Notes: generated by a model from the sequence alone, not told the origin. Shown: positions 1 through 7,781, counted from the first letter of the stretch. The stretch is DNA of 64,000 bases from Streptomyces sp. ST2-7A (GCF_021390475.1 NZ_JAJUWS010000009.1:1-64000), one strand, 5' to 3'. A program made the numbers and translations.

Positions 1-75
1 CGGCAGATGTTCGGCCGGGCCAACTTCGACCTGCTGCGCAAGCGGGTGCTCCTCGCACCGCGAGCCCGTTCATGA
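1..75 (+). CDS. IS transposase, C-terminal end (partial)
   Basis: The window opens inside a reading frame whose last 24 codons read RQMFGRANFDLLRKRVLLA followed by a short tail and TGA at 73-75. This ending resembles the conserved C-terminus of ISL3-type transposases (usually Q-M-Y/F-G-R-A...L-L-R-x-R-V/I-L-L). The catalytic DDE part lies to the left of the window, so completeness cannot be judged. The roughly 90 bases after the stop (including cacggaaagtgatccagagc) look like an insertion-sequence end, but no second inverted repeat is visible here. Its position beside a mobilisation gene fits an accessory island. Family assignment is by recall of the motif only. Confidence 0.6.
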   Translation, partial: RQMFGRANFDLLRKRVLLAPRARS

Positions 76-215
76 TCGCGGTTGTGGTGACCCTCTGTGG
101 CCCTGGCACGGAAAGTGATCCAGAGCCACGATTCACCCGGCGCCGACACCCTGGCTCTCTGTCCCGTCTTCACCATCCGGCGCTTCCGTACTCGACCTCT
201 ACGAGAAAGGCCCTG

Positions 216-839
216 ATGCACAAGCACCACAACCCCACCCCCGTCGGCGAGCAGGAGGTGACCACCCCGGCCACCGGCCGAGCAAGTTATCGGTCAAGAC
301 ACTCTTCCCCGTCGGGGAAGGCGTCTTCGATCACTCCCGCCCCGGGGGTGGCGGGAGTGGACCAGCACCGGGAGGCGCTGGTCCACAAGGCAGCGACCGA
401 GGGCGGATCGCAGCCGGGGAAGCCGCCGCCGCGTAAACGCCGCGACGCGAAGACCACGCGCAAGCGCTCCCCGAAGCCGCCCACGCACAAGCGCGCTTAC
501 GTGTGCAGTGTCCGCCTGAATGACGACGAGAAGAAGCTGCTCACCGCTGCTGCGACCGCCGCGCGCACGAGCCTGCCAGCCCTCCTCGCCCGCAGCGGCC
601 TCGCCGCCGCCCGCGACCTCGACACCACCGCTGCCGCCATCGCCGGACGCCGGGAACTCGTCACCGAACTGTTCGCCGCGCGACGGCACCTCGGCCACGT
701 CGGCAACAACCTCAACCAGATCGCCCGCGCGATCAACGCCGGAGCCCTCCCTCCCGAACTCGATGCCGTCATCGCCGCCACCGAGCGCGCTGTCCAGCGT
801 GTCCAGCACGCCACCGACCAGCTTCTCAACCAGGATTAG
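216..839 (+). CDS. MobC-like plasmid mobilisation relaxosome protein
   Basis: A 207-residue basic protein. The first half is disordered and rich in P/K/R. From about residue 95 it carries a ribbon-helix-helix-like segment (YVCSVRLNDDEKKLLTAAA), then the MobC signature HLGHVGNNLNQIARAINAG near residue 160. MobC proteins help the relaxase open DNA at oriT. The frame is open from 72, but ATG 216 is preferred because the upstream 48 codons lie in the IS-end sequence. The gene should be followed by a relaxase; instead only a few codons of a start remain (see next entry). It is therefore probably a relic of an integrated mobilisable element and cannot act alone. Confidence 0.75.
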   Translation: MHKHHNPTPVGEQEVTTPATGRASYRSRHSSPSGKASSITPAPGVAGVDQHREALVHKAATEGGSQPGKPPPRKRRDAKTTRKRSPKPPTHKRAYVCSVRLNDDEKKLLTAAATAARTSLPALLARSGLAAARDLDTTAAAIAGRRELVTELFAARRHLGHVGNNLNQIARAINAGALPPELDAVIAATERAVQRVQHATDQLLNQD

Positions 840-849
840 GGAACACCTC

Positions 850-1109
850 ATGGTCAAGCGGCAGGGCCGGAACGTCACCGCACGGGAGGTCCTGCGTCTG
901 CGGCCCACCGCGCAGTGGCCGCCGCTACCGACGAGGTCGAGTTCCTCGCCCACGTCGACGACCGGGTGGCGCAGGGGCAGCTGGTCGTCCTCGGCGGAGC
1001 CTTCGACCTCCTGCCTCTTGCCGCACCGGCCGCCCTGCGGATCGGGCTGGAGCAGACCGCCGTGCCGTGTCTTCCCCTCCGGAGACATGGGAGGCCGGTT
1101 CCTTGCTAG
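850..1109 (+). pseudogene. Remnant of a relaxase start joined to an unknown coding fragment
   Basis: Eleven bases after mobC an ATG at 850 opens a frame beginning MVKRQGRNVT, where the relaxase gene normally starts. Within about 20 codons the frame loses coding character. A second frame starting GTG 915 (GTG-GCC-GCC-GCT) then has strong third-position GC and reads EVEFLAHVDDRVAQGQLVVL before ending at 1109. I do not recognise this second fragment. The simplest reading is a deletion junction near 880-915 that removed the relaxase and fused its first codons to the tail of another gene. The whole stretch is probably non-functional. Confidence 0.4.
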
Positions 1110-1135
1110 CGTCGGATGGTCGCCAAGGAGGTTCC

Positions 1136-1993
1136 GTGTCATCTTCCGCGCCTGCCGCTGCACCGTCCGACCTGAGAATCGAGCCGGTCGACGCTGTGCT
1201 CGACGATGTCGAGCGGTCTCTCCGGACCCGGCTGGACCGGGACACGCTGGTGCGCAAGCGGCGCTCGCTGGGTGCGCGGACGGACCGGGGCACATGGGTG
1301 CGCGTCGAGCGGCGCCGGATGGAGAAGATCGGAGGCCAGGGCTGGAACGGCACCGAGTGTGCGGCCGTCCTGGAGGGAGTCGCGCAGCCTCGGTGGCACC
1401 GGGCCGTTGTGTGGCGTCAGCCGGACAGTGCCGCGATGTGGCGGGCGGATGAGACCGATCTGCTACCCGGAGCGTCGATCGGCACCAGCGTCCTGGCCAC
1501 CGATCCCGGACTGCCGGATGCGTGGTGGCAGGCGTTGAACGCCTCGCTGGACGCCCTGGCCGCCCACCGCACGAGCCGTGTCGCCACCCCGGACACCGTC
1601 ACGATCACCCAGGGCGGTGTCACCGAGGCGGCCCGCCGCTTCCTGCCGGACGGCATCAACACGACGGTGAGCCGGTGGCGGCCCGCGCACGCGGACCTGA
1701 ACTGGGCGAACATGACCGGCCCCACGTTCTGCCTGTTTGACTGGGAGGACTGGGGCATGGCACCCCGAGGGCTGGATGCCGCGTCCCTGTGGGGCAACTC
1801 CCTCGCCGTCCCGGCCCTGGCCGAACGCGTCCGCCAGGAGCGGCGCCGCGACCTGGAGAGCCGGGACGGCAAGCTGATGACCCTGTTCGTCTGCGCGAAA
1901 ATCCTGGCCCCGGACGCCCATCCCGAGGACCCTCGTCTGGAGCCGGCACACCAGGCGGCGGCGCGGATCGCGGAGGAACTTCAGACCGGTTGA
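1136..1993 (+). CDS. Aminoglycoside phosphotransferase-fold kinase
   Basis: A 285-residue protein with a kinase-like N-lobe (RRSLGARTDRGTWVRVERRR near residue 44) and a C-lobe with the Brenner motif HADLNWAN, followed by the metal-binding segment FDWEDWG. These are the catalytic loop and DFG-equivalent of APH/choline-kinase-fold enzymes. The substrate cannot be deduced; resistance, small-molecule and protein kinases all use this fold. GTG 1136 is chosen because AAGGAG (1125-1130) sits five bases upstream, although the frame is open further left. The 3' end overlaps the convergent aldo/keto reductase gene by 13 bp. It sits in accessory DNA beside the mobC remnant, so acquisition by transfer is plausible. 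Confidence 0.75.
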   Translation: MSSSAPAAAPSDLRIEPVDAVLDDVERSLRTRLDRDTLVRKRRSLGARTDRGTWVRVERRRMEKIGGQGWNGTECAAVLEGVAQPRWHRAVVWRQPDSAAMWRADETDLLPGASIGTSVLATDPGLPDAWWQALNASLDALAAHRTSRVATPDTVTITQGGVTEAARRFLPDGINTTVSRWRPAHADLNWANMTGPTFCLFDWEDWGMAPRGLDAASLWGNSLAVPALAERVRQERRRDLESRDGKLMTLFVCAKILAPDAHPEDPRLEPAHQAAARIAEELQTG

Positions 1994-2841
1994 CGGCCCG
2001 TCCGCTCGCGGAGAAGCCGCCGGTACGTGCGCAGGCTGCCGACATCCGCCTCGTACCGCAGGGCGATGACCAGCTCCGCCAGGTGGGTCGGGTCGTCCGT
2101 GCCGACGGCGACCCTCCCCACCTGCGGCAGCCGGTAGGCGGTGCGGAACGCGGCCTGTACGGCGGAGAGACCGTCGTCAGGGTCCTGGATGAAGACCCGC
2201 GGGTCGAAGGTCTTCCACAGCGGGTCTCCGGTCCCGCCTCCGAAGGGGCTCATGCCCCACAGTTGATCGAGGCCGAGGTCCCATTGGGCTGCCAGGGCTT
2301 CCGAAGCGTCCAGGACATCGACCGGAACCAGGAGTCCCGCCCGGACCATGAGCACGTCGGGCCCGGGCATGGTGCCGTCGACGAGGCCGGGCAGTGGGCG
2401 GGGATCCCATGAGGAGACGCCCCAGGCTCCGCACAGCCCGTCCGTCGCGGCTCTCTCCAGAGTGACGCACGCCGCACCCAGCGCTTCCTGACCGGCGGAG
2501 GAGCGTTCGGGCAAGGAGCGTTCCGGATTGTGCAGGAACACCAGGTCGGGGACGCGTCCGAGGTCACGGTTGGTCTGTTCCACGGCTGCCCGGAGCCTGC
2601 CGGGGTCGAGTGAGTGCTCGGCCCCGCCGGCGGCCGGGAAGAACCCGACCTTGGTGGAGACGGTGAAGCGGGGCAGGAGGTCGCCCCCCACCTTCGCCAG
2701 GGCGGTGTGGGCCGAGAAGCCTCGGTAGTTGAAGCTGGTGTCGATCGCCTCGACACCGAGTTCCAGCGCGCCGGCGAGGATCAGGCGTTCATGACGAGAT
2801 CGGTGTAACCCGAGGACAATTCGGGGGTCAGGCTCGCGCAC
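1981..2841 (-). CDS. Aldo/keto reductase
   Basis: A 286-residue TIM-barrel oxidoreductase of the aldo/keto reductase superfamily, expected to reduce or oxidise a carbonyl/alcohol with NADP(H). The catalytic tetrad can be placed: Asp and Tyr in AIDTSFNYRGFS, Lys in VSTKVGFF, His in LVFLHNPE. A glycine-rich cofactor-binding end is present near PQVGRVAVGTDDP. GTG 2841 is the start: GGAGGAGGA lies just upstream and the barrel's first strand begins directly after it. The gene overlaps the end of the JmjC oxygenase gene by 61 bases in another frame, so the two are very likely co-transcribed and translationally coupled. In this setting it may be a tailoring enzyme for the peptide encoded at 4069-4230 (inference). 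Confidence 0.85.
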   Translation of the reverse strand: MREPDPRIVLGLHRSRHERLILAGALELGVEAIDTSFNYRGFSAHTALAKVGGDLLPRFTVSTKVGFFPAAGGAEHSLDPGRLRAAVEQTNRDLGRVPDLVFLHNPERSLPERSSAGQEALGAACVTLERAATDGLCGAWGVSSWDPRPLPGLVDGTMPGPDVLMVRAGLLVPVDVLDASEALAAQWDLGLDQLWGMSPFGGGTGDPLWKTFDPRVFIQDPDDGLSAVQAAFRTAYRLPQVGRVAVGTDDPTHLAELVIALRYEADVGSLRTYRRLLRERTGRQPV

Positions 2842-3986
2842 AGTTCCTCCTCCACCAGGATCTTCGCCAGGGCTCCCACCTCAGCGCCCATGACTCGGGC
2901 GGCCTCGTCCAGCCGCACCGGGTGGCCGCTCAGGAGCAAACGAAGTCCGGGCAGGGCCTTGGAGGCGAAGGTGAGTTTCTTGCCTGCGGCCACCACGATG
3001 ACCGTCTCCTGCTCCTCCTGGATCAGCGGCGGGAACTCGCTGACACACGCCACGGCCTCAAGCGGTCCGAAGATCTCCAGGAAGGGAACGTGCCGACCGG
3101 AGGGAGCCTCGCGCTCGCGGAGCCGGAGGAACTCTGCCGGGCCGCGTGCGTCTAGGAGCCGGGAGGCCGCATCGGTCAGCCGCTGCTTCTGGACCTGCTG
3201 CTCCTCCGGGCTGCCCCAGCGGTCGAGGTCGTGGCGGAACACCTCCTCCTGGCGGGACCAGTCGGCGAGCCAGGTCAGCCAGCTCACGGCGGTGCGCTTG
3301 GCGAACCCGAAGGTCACGTGGGTGCTGTGGCCGCCGCCCCGGCCCGCCCGGGTGGCGGCGTGCCAGTAGCCGCGGGGGATGTGCATGACGTCGCCGGCCT
3401 TCATGGTGCCGGTCCACACGATCTCCTCGCTGGGGGTGTTGTTCCGCTCGGCGTCCCGGAACATGGGCACGGGCCGTGACGTGCCACGCACCTCCCACTG
3501 CTTCTCTCCGGCGAGCTGGACGATGAGGACGTCGTGGTCGTCCCAGTGCAGGTCGAAGCCGGAGGCGTCGTTGGTGGTCAGGTATACATTCGCCTGGACG
3601 TGCTCCCGGGACCACCACTGCAGGGCTCGGCACGTCACTTCCATTGTGGGGTCGAAGACGTTCGACTGGTCCAGGACCAGCGTCGCGCCCTCGCGCAGCA
3701 GGCTCCCCACGCGGCGCATATCGGCCATCGGTACTGCCTGACCCCGGGGCGTGACCTGCCGATCCAGGTACATGTCGGGGTGCAGTTCCTCGCCGCCCTT
3801 GAAGAAGCGAAACTGCGGGTTGGCCAGGCTCCGGCGCATGACCATGTCGAGCAGGCGCGCGGGCGTGAGCAGTCGGGTGACGAGCTGGGAGTCGCCGATG
3901 CTTCCCTGGGCGAAGTCCTTTCCGAGCGGGGCCGGGCCATCCCACCCCAGTGCCTCTTCGACGGCGCGGACCAGACGGTGCTCCAT
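2781..3986 (-). CDS. JmjC / cupin_4 domain Fe(II)/2-oxoglutarate oxygenase
   Basis: A 401-residue protein of the ribosomal-oxygenase-like cupin_4 (JmjC) family, which hydroxylates protein or peptide side chains using Fe(II), O2 and 2-oxoglutarate. The iron-binding facial triad is visible: H147 and D149 in LHWDDHD and H209 in IPRGYWHAA. The double-stranded beta-helix spans roughly residues 85-215, followed by a helical linker and a C-terminal winged-helix-like region (VRLDEAARVMGAEVGALAKI) as in bacterial YcfD-type enzymes. ATG 3986 has a good ribosome binding site (AAGGAAGGGAA). The gene lies downstream of a 53-residue peptide gene and a strong hairpin, and upstream of an overlapping aldo/keto reductase. 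Small cupin_4 enzymes in such contexts can act as RiPP hydroxylases. The actual substrate is unknown. Confidence 0.85.
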   Translation of the reverse strand: MEHRLVRAVEEALGWDGPAPLGKDFAQGSIGDSQLVTRLLTPARLLDMVMRRSLANPQFRFFKGGEELHPDMYLDRQVTPRGQAVPMADMRRVGSLLREGATLVLDQSNVFDPTMEVTCRALQWWSREHVQANVYLTTNDASGFDLHWDDHDVLIVQLAGEKQWEVRGTSRPVPMFRDAERNNTPSEEIVWTGTMKAGDVMHIPRGYWHAATRAGRGGGHSTHVTFGFAKRTAVSWLTWLADWSRQEEVFRHDLDRWGSPEEQQVQKQRLTDAASRLLDARGPAEFLRLREREAPSGRHVPFLEIFGPLEAVACVSEFPPLIQEEQETVIVVAAGKKLTFASKALPGLRLLLSGHPVRLDEAARVMGAEVGALAKILVEEELCASLTPELSSGYTDLVMNA

Positions 3987-4023
3987 GGGTTGTTCCCTTC
4001 CTTGCGTCAGACGGGAGGTGGAA

Positions 4024-4055
4024 GGTGGAGGGGCCGCGTGCGCGGCCCCTCCACC
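4024..4055 (-). terminator. Strong hairpin between peptide gene and oxygenase gene
   Basis: A perfect 15-bp inverted repeat (ggtggaggggccgcg / cgcggcccctccacc) separated by two bases lies 13 bases after the stop of the 53-codon peptide gene and about 38 bases before the oxygenase start. There is no long U-run on the minus strand. In RiPP operons a partial terminator or RNA-stabilising hairpin commonly sits directly behind the precursor gene so that precursor mRNA exceeds enzyme mRNA. That role is inferred here from position. Confidence 0.7.
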
Positions 4056-4068
4056 GGAGAGCCGGCGG

Positions 4069-4230
4069 TTACGCCGCGTGGTTCAGGCCGTCGCCACCGG
4101 GCCAGGGGCCGTCACCGGAGCTGCCCTGCCCCGGGTCGGAGGTACTGCTGTCGTGCCGGTCGTGGACGCTCGCGAGGACTTCCACGGCGACCAGAAGACC
4201 CTCCTCCACGGAGGGGGTGGTGTCTCCCAC
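4069..4230 (-). CDS. 53-residue peptide, candidate RiPP precursor
   Basis: A short gene starting GTG 4230 with AAGGAG at 4237-4242, six bases upstream, and ending TAA at 4071-4069. The N-terminal half is a helix-forming acidic/hydrophobic stretch (TTPSVEEGLLVAVEVLASV). The C-terminal half is Gly/Ser/Asp/Pro-rich with two Trp-Pro-type turns and ends GDGLNHAA. This leader/core layout, the ideal ribosome binding site and the following hairpin argue for a real peptide gene. Immediately downstream on the same strand are a JmjC oxygenase and an aldo/keto reductase, both plausible tailoring enzymes. There are no cysteines, so lanthionine or thiazole chemistry is excluded; hydroxylation of Asp/Asn/Pro/His in the tail would fit. 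I recognise no characterised homologue. Confidence 0.65.
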   Translation of the reverse strand: MGDTTPSVEEGLLVAVEVLASVHDRHDSSTSDPGQGSSGDGPWPGGDGLNHAA

Positions 4231-4319
4231 TTGGTGCTCCTTCCTCTACCGGTTCTCCCGCCGGGTTCGGCGGGAAGCTGTGGTGTGCGGAGGTGCTGGT
4301 ACCGCCGGGGCAGTCCCCG

Positions 4320-4789
4320 TGATCGCAGGGGAGCGGGTCGTCCACCGCGACGAGTGGGCGGGGGAGACCTGCGAGCCGGGCAATGCTCGGTCACGGCGCG
4401 GGAAGTCGCCTCGTGCTCGGTGTTCTCCACGCCGCCTGCGGCGCGGCTCGGCCTCGACGGTGCGGAGCACGGCGGTGCGTCGTTGAGGAGGAAGGCGTGC
4501 CGGACCTGCTCCTGCAGCTTCCGGATGCGGGAGGCCCGGGTGTACGTAGGTGTCCGGACGCCGGTCACCTTGATTTCGACCTCGGTGGTGCCGTCGAGGG
4601 TGGCGTCGGCATACCGGAGTCGCGTGCAGGGGGAGCAGCGCGGGCCATCGAGGTCGCAGCGGTACAACGCCGCAGGTGCGACATCGGGATTCCGCGGGTA
4701 CCGATGACTTCCGCGATCGCATGGGCCTCCTCCGGCCAGTCGCCTGGTTGGAGACCCGATGGTGGCGGAGCGTACGGGGACCGCGTCAC
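4320..4789 (-). pseudogene. Possible broken gene of unknown function upstream of the peptide cassette
   Basis: Two minus-strand frames have coding-like composition and appear to continue one another. One begins at 4789 (GDWPEEAHAIAEVIGTRGIP). A second begins near 4667 (RLRYADATLDGTTEVEIKV, then ASRIRKLQEQVRHAFLLND). Coding character fades past about 4460. A frameshift near 4660-4680 would join them, giving a mixed alpha/beta protein of about 100-150 residues. I do not recognise the family. Alternatively the second frame is a small intact gene with a TTG or internal start. The stretch 4231-4320 holds only the leader of the peptide gene. Confidence 0.25.
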
Positions 4790-4827
4790 CGCGTATCCGG
4801 ACGCTCCGAGGACGTCTCGGGACGTTT

Positions 4828-5520
4828 TCAGCGCGCCGCGAAGGACTCCAGGATCCTCAGGAGGCCCGCGGTGTCCGACAGGTCGGGCAGGACGACGGAC
4901 GCGCCGGCGGCGGCCAGCTCCTCGGCGCTGTGGATGCCCGAGGCGACCGCGACGAGCCCGGAACCCGTGGTGAGTGCGGACTCCACGTCCCGTGGCGTGT
5001 CACCCACCAGCACCACGGGCACGTCGGAACGCACATTGCGAAGAAGACGGGCGCGCTCCCGGGCGACGGCCACGAGGTCGGGGCGCCGGAGCGCGTCGGC
5101 ACCGTAGGCTCCGACCGACAGATCGAGCAGAGGGTCGAGGTCGAAGGCCGACAGCTTCACCCGGGCGTTGGCCGCGATGTTGCCGGTCAGGATCGACGAC
5201 ACCCAACCGTCCTGTACCGAGACGGCCTTGAGCGCGTCCCGTACGCTCGGCAGAGCCGTCCCACGCCTGCGCAGCTCCTCAAGCCGCTCCTGGCCGGCGA
5301 GGGTGAGGGCGGCCTCGACGGCGGTCCAGTCCGGCTCGGGCAGGCCCTCGCGCAGGAACATCTCCCGCATGATCAGGCGGTCCGTGCGGCCCTCGGTCCG
5401 TGCCGGTCCGGTCGGCGGGCGGCCTGCCAGTGCCGAGAACGCGGCCGCGTAGATCTCCTTGCTCACCCCTGCGTTGTCGATGAGCGTGTGGTCGATGTCC
5501 CACAGGACGATGAGCTGCAT
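4828..5520 (-). CDS. HAD-superfamily phosphatase
   Basis: A 230-residue haloacid-dehalogenase-fold hydrolase. Motif I is VLWDIDHTLID (nucleophile and acid/base Asp at its two D positions), motif II is SILTGN, and motif IV is VLVGDTPRDV. A helical cap lies between motifs I and II (about residues 20-85). Such enzymes dephosphorylate phosphometabolites such as phosphoglycolate or beta-phosphoglucomutase-type substrates; the substrate is not evident. ATG 5520 is chosen because it directly precedes the first beta strand; the longer open frame to 5805 is antisense to the next gene's start. It is divergent from the HTH regulator at 5608 with only 87 bases between them. Confidence 0.85.
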   Translation of the reverse strand: MQLIVLWDIDHTLIDNAGVSKEIYAAAFSALAGRPPTGPARTEGRTDRLIMREMFLREGLPEPDWTAVEAALTLAGQERLEELRRRGTALPSVRDALKAVSVQDGWVSSILTGNIAANARVKLSAFDLDPLLDLSVGAYGADALRRPDLVAVARERARLLRNVRSDVPVVLVGDTPRDVESALTTGSGLVAVASGIHSAEELAAAGASVVLPDLSDTAGLLRILESFAAR

Positions 5521-5607
5521 TCCGCCAGGGTAGGCACCCGGGTGCGGCGCCGGCCGCGCGGGAACGTCCCATAACGTCCTTGCCCGATCACTCCCGCCTC
5601 GGCTTCC

Positions 5608-6390
5608 ATGGACCCTGTGAACGAGCGACTTCACTCCGTACTCGCCCAGCGCGGCGTCCCGCCCGAGTCGCTTGCCGAAGCCTGCGGGGTGGACCCCAAG
5701 ACCGTCAGCCGCTGGCTGGGCGGGCGCGTACCCCATCCGCGGCACCGCTTCCGTGTCGCGCAGCACCTGCGGGTGGAGGAGACGTTCCTCTGGCCCGCCC
5801 CACAACCCCGGACCGGCCGCCCCGCCGCCGGATCAGGCGCCGAACTCGTCGGCACCTATGCCAACCGCGCCAGCGTTCCCCGCGAGATGTGGCTCTCACT
5901 GCTGCGGGAGGCCCGGAGGGAGATCGGCGTACTCGTCTTCTCCGGCACCTTCTTCGCCCAGTCCAACCCGCACGTCGCCAAGATGCTCGCCGAGCGCGCG
6001 GCCGACGGGGTACGGGTCCGCCTGTGCTTCGGTGACCCGGCGGGCCGGGCGGTCGCCGTCCGGGGCCGGGAGGAAGGCATCGGCGACGCCCTCGCCGCCA
6101 AGATCCGCGCCTCCCTGACCTACTACCGTTCCCTGCTCTCCGAGAAGGGAAGCGAGGTGCGGCTGCACGACACCACGCTCTACACGTCAATGTTCCGCTA
6201 CGACGACCACCTGCTGGTCAACCCGCACATCTGGGGACAGCCGGCCAGCGCCAACCCCCTGCTCCACCTCCGAAGAGTCGACGCCTCCGGGTGGTTCGAC
6301 AACTACGCTCAGAGCTTCGACGCCGTCTGGGCCGGTGCCCGGCCCTGGACGCCCAATCAGGAGGGGATGGCCGCTCATGGGCAGGACTGA
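5608..6390 (+). CDS. HTH (XRE-type) regulator with DUF5919 phospholipase D-like domain
   Basis: A 260-residue protein with an N-terminal helix-turn-helix (LAEACGVDPKTVSRWLGGRV) at about residues 22-41. A C-terminal domain (residues about 85-240) resembles the phospholipase-D-like fold of DUF5919 (REIGVLVFSGTFFAQSNPHV, then VRLHDTTLYTSMFRYDDHLL). DUF5919 regulators are often linked to NUDIX genes in Streptomyces, and the NUDIX gene here overlaps this one by 14 bases. The pair probably forms an operon for sensing or cleaning a nucleotide-type metabolite (inference). No HKD catalytic motif is visible, so a sensory rather than enzymatic role is more likely. Confidence 0.8.
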   Translation: MDPVNERLHSVLAQRGVPPESLAEACGVDPKTVSRWLGGRVPHPRHRFRVAQHLRVEETFLWPAPQPRTGRPAAGSGAELVGTYANRASVPREMWLSLLREARREIGVLVFSGTFFAQSNPHVAKMLAERAADGVRVRLCFGDPAGRAVAVRGREEGIGDALAAKIRASLTYYRSLLSEKGSEVRLHDTTLYTSMFRYDDHLLVNPHIWGQPASANPLLHLRRVDASGWFDNYAQSFDAVWAGARPWTPNQEGMAAHGQD

Positions 6391-6844
6391 GTACTACCAC
6401 GACCCCGACGCCCCCAAGGCGAACACTCTCATCCCCGCCAGCAACCTGCTCGTCGTCGACGCGGACGGTGCCATCCTCCTTCAGCGCCGCCGCGACACCG
6501 GCCAGTGGGCCCTGCCCGGCGGCGCCCAGGACATCGGCGAGACGGCCGCGCAGTGCGCGGTGCGCGAGTGCTTGGAGGAGACCGGCATCGTCGCCGAGAT
6601 CACCGGCTTCCTCGGCGTCTACACCAACCCGCACCACATCGTCGCCTACACCGACGGCGAGATCCGCCAGCAGTACGAGAACACCTACATCGGCCGCCCC
6701 GTCGGCGGCGAGCCCACGGTCAACGACGAGGCCGACGGCGTCCGCTTCGTCCTCCCGGCCGACCTCGACCGGTACGACATCCACCCCAGCATGCGCCGGC
6801 AGATCGGCGACTACCTCGCCGGCACCTACCCTCACCTGGGCTGA
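6377..6844 (+). CDS. NUDIX hydrolase
   Basis: A 155-residue protein with a complete Nudix box: GGAQDIGETAAQCAVREC, then LEETGI (GX5EX7REUXEEXGU). It would hydrolyse a nucleoside diphosphate linked to some moiety X; residues YTNPHHIVAYTDGEIRQQY form the substrate side. ATG 6377 overlaps the end of the DUF5919 regulator gene, indicating coupled translation. The 3' end overlaps the convergent HD-domain gene by 13 bp. The exact substrate is unknown. Confidence 0.9.
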   Translation: MGRTEYYHDPDAPKANTLIPASNLLVVDADGAILLQRRRDTGQWALPGGAQDIGETAAQCAVRECLEETGIVAEITGFLGVYTNPHHIVAYTDGEIRQQYENTYIGRPVGGEPTVNDEADGVRFVLPADLDRYDIHPSMRRQIGDYLAGTYPHLG

Positions 6845-7395
6845 GCTGCCAGCGCATCCTCCACTCGCCCCACCGCGGCGAAGATCTCCGGCGCCGCCCG
6901 GCGGATGAACCGCCCCACCACACTGTCGTCCCCGTAGCGGCCCCGGATCTCGGCCACCCGCTCCTCAGCGGTGGTCCGCTCCCCGTCGGGCGTCGTCGTC
7001 ATGTCGCAGTAGACCAGCGCGTCCACCAGCAGCTGGTCCTCCAGCAGCGGGAACTCCGCCTCCAGCACCTCCCGCAGCCCGCGCTCCTCGGCTTCCAGCA
7101 GTGCGAACGAGTGGTTCGCCACCAACCGCACCAACCGCTCGTCCGCACTGTGCTCATCCCGCAGGAACCGGGCCCCGTCCAACGGATGGAAGCCCGTCAC
7201 GGCCAGCCGCGGCGCGTACCCCACGTCATGCAGCGTGGCGGCAGCAACGAGCAGGAATGCCTCCTTGCCAAGGACCTGGCTTAATTCGACCGCGCGTTCG
7301 GCAACTCCTTGCGTGTGTGCCCACCGTCGTGGAAGCACAGTACTGAGTTCGACTTGTGCTACCTGCGTCGACCACTCCACAGTCAGATCGCCCAT
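6832..7395 (-). CDS. HD-domain metal-dependent phosphohydrolase
   Basis: A 187-residue HD-domain protein. The metal-binding H...HD...D pattern is visible as RRWAHTQGVAERA, AATLHDVGYAP and later LVDALVYCDMTT. Related enzymes cleave phosphate from nucleotides or cyclic nucleotides. ATG 7395 has AGGAAG six bases upstream; the frame continues to 7464 but lacks a better ribosome site there. It converges on the NUDIX gene with a 13-bp overlap. Some codons are less GC-rich than in the core genome (for example AATTCG and AGTACT stretches near the N-terminus), consistent with accessory origin. Confidence 0.8.
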   Translation of the reverse strand: MGDLTVEWSTQVAQVELSTVLPRRWAHTQGVAERAVELSQVLGKEAFLLVAAATLHDVGYAPRLAVTGFHPLDGARFLRDEHSADERLVRLVANHSFALLEAEERGLREVLEAEFPLLEDQLLVDALVYCDMTTTPDGERTTAEERVAEIRGRYGDDSVVGRFIRRAAPEIFAAVGRVEDALAAQPR

Positions 7396-7523
7396 GTTGC
7401 ACTTCCTGTCCTGAGAAGCGATTCCCAAACCGGATGTAGTGTCAAGTATTCCCAGGTCAGGCATGGAATCGCCGTCGGGTAGGCATGCTCAGCCCCGAAT
7501 GATGGGGTCCGAGTGATGCGGAG

Positions 7524-7781
7524 GTGGCAATGCCGTCGGCGATGGGGCTGCTGGAGGAGCGCGAACGATTGGCGCGGGCTCATGCGGATCGACTGGGTGA
7601 GCAGGTCGAACAACTTCAAGCCGCGCTGGCCGTGGCCGAACAGGCCGCCCAGCGCGCGGTCATCGCCCGCGAGGAGCCGGCCACCGGCCGCTCCCGGGTC
7701 CGTCGGTCGGGGGTGGGCTCAGGCGGGGCCAGGTGGGGCAGGCCGATGTCGAGCACGGCCTTGATCAGCTCTCTGTCGTAG
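7524..7781 (+). pseudogene. IS-associated coiled-coil protein, 5' fragment
   Basis: The frame encodes a helix/coiled-coil start (MGLLEERERLARAHADRLGE, then QLQAALAVAEQAAQRAVIAR) like the short coiled-coil proteins that accompany transposases in Streptomyces. After about 60 codons the frame enters sequence that codes on the opposite strand (the VapC-like toxin), so only the 5' part is native. It is probably a remnant of an insertion element. The break lies near 7680-7740. Confidence 0.45.
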
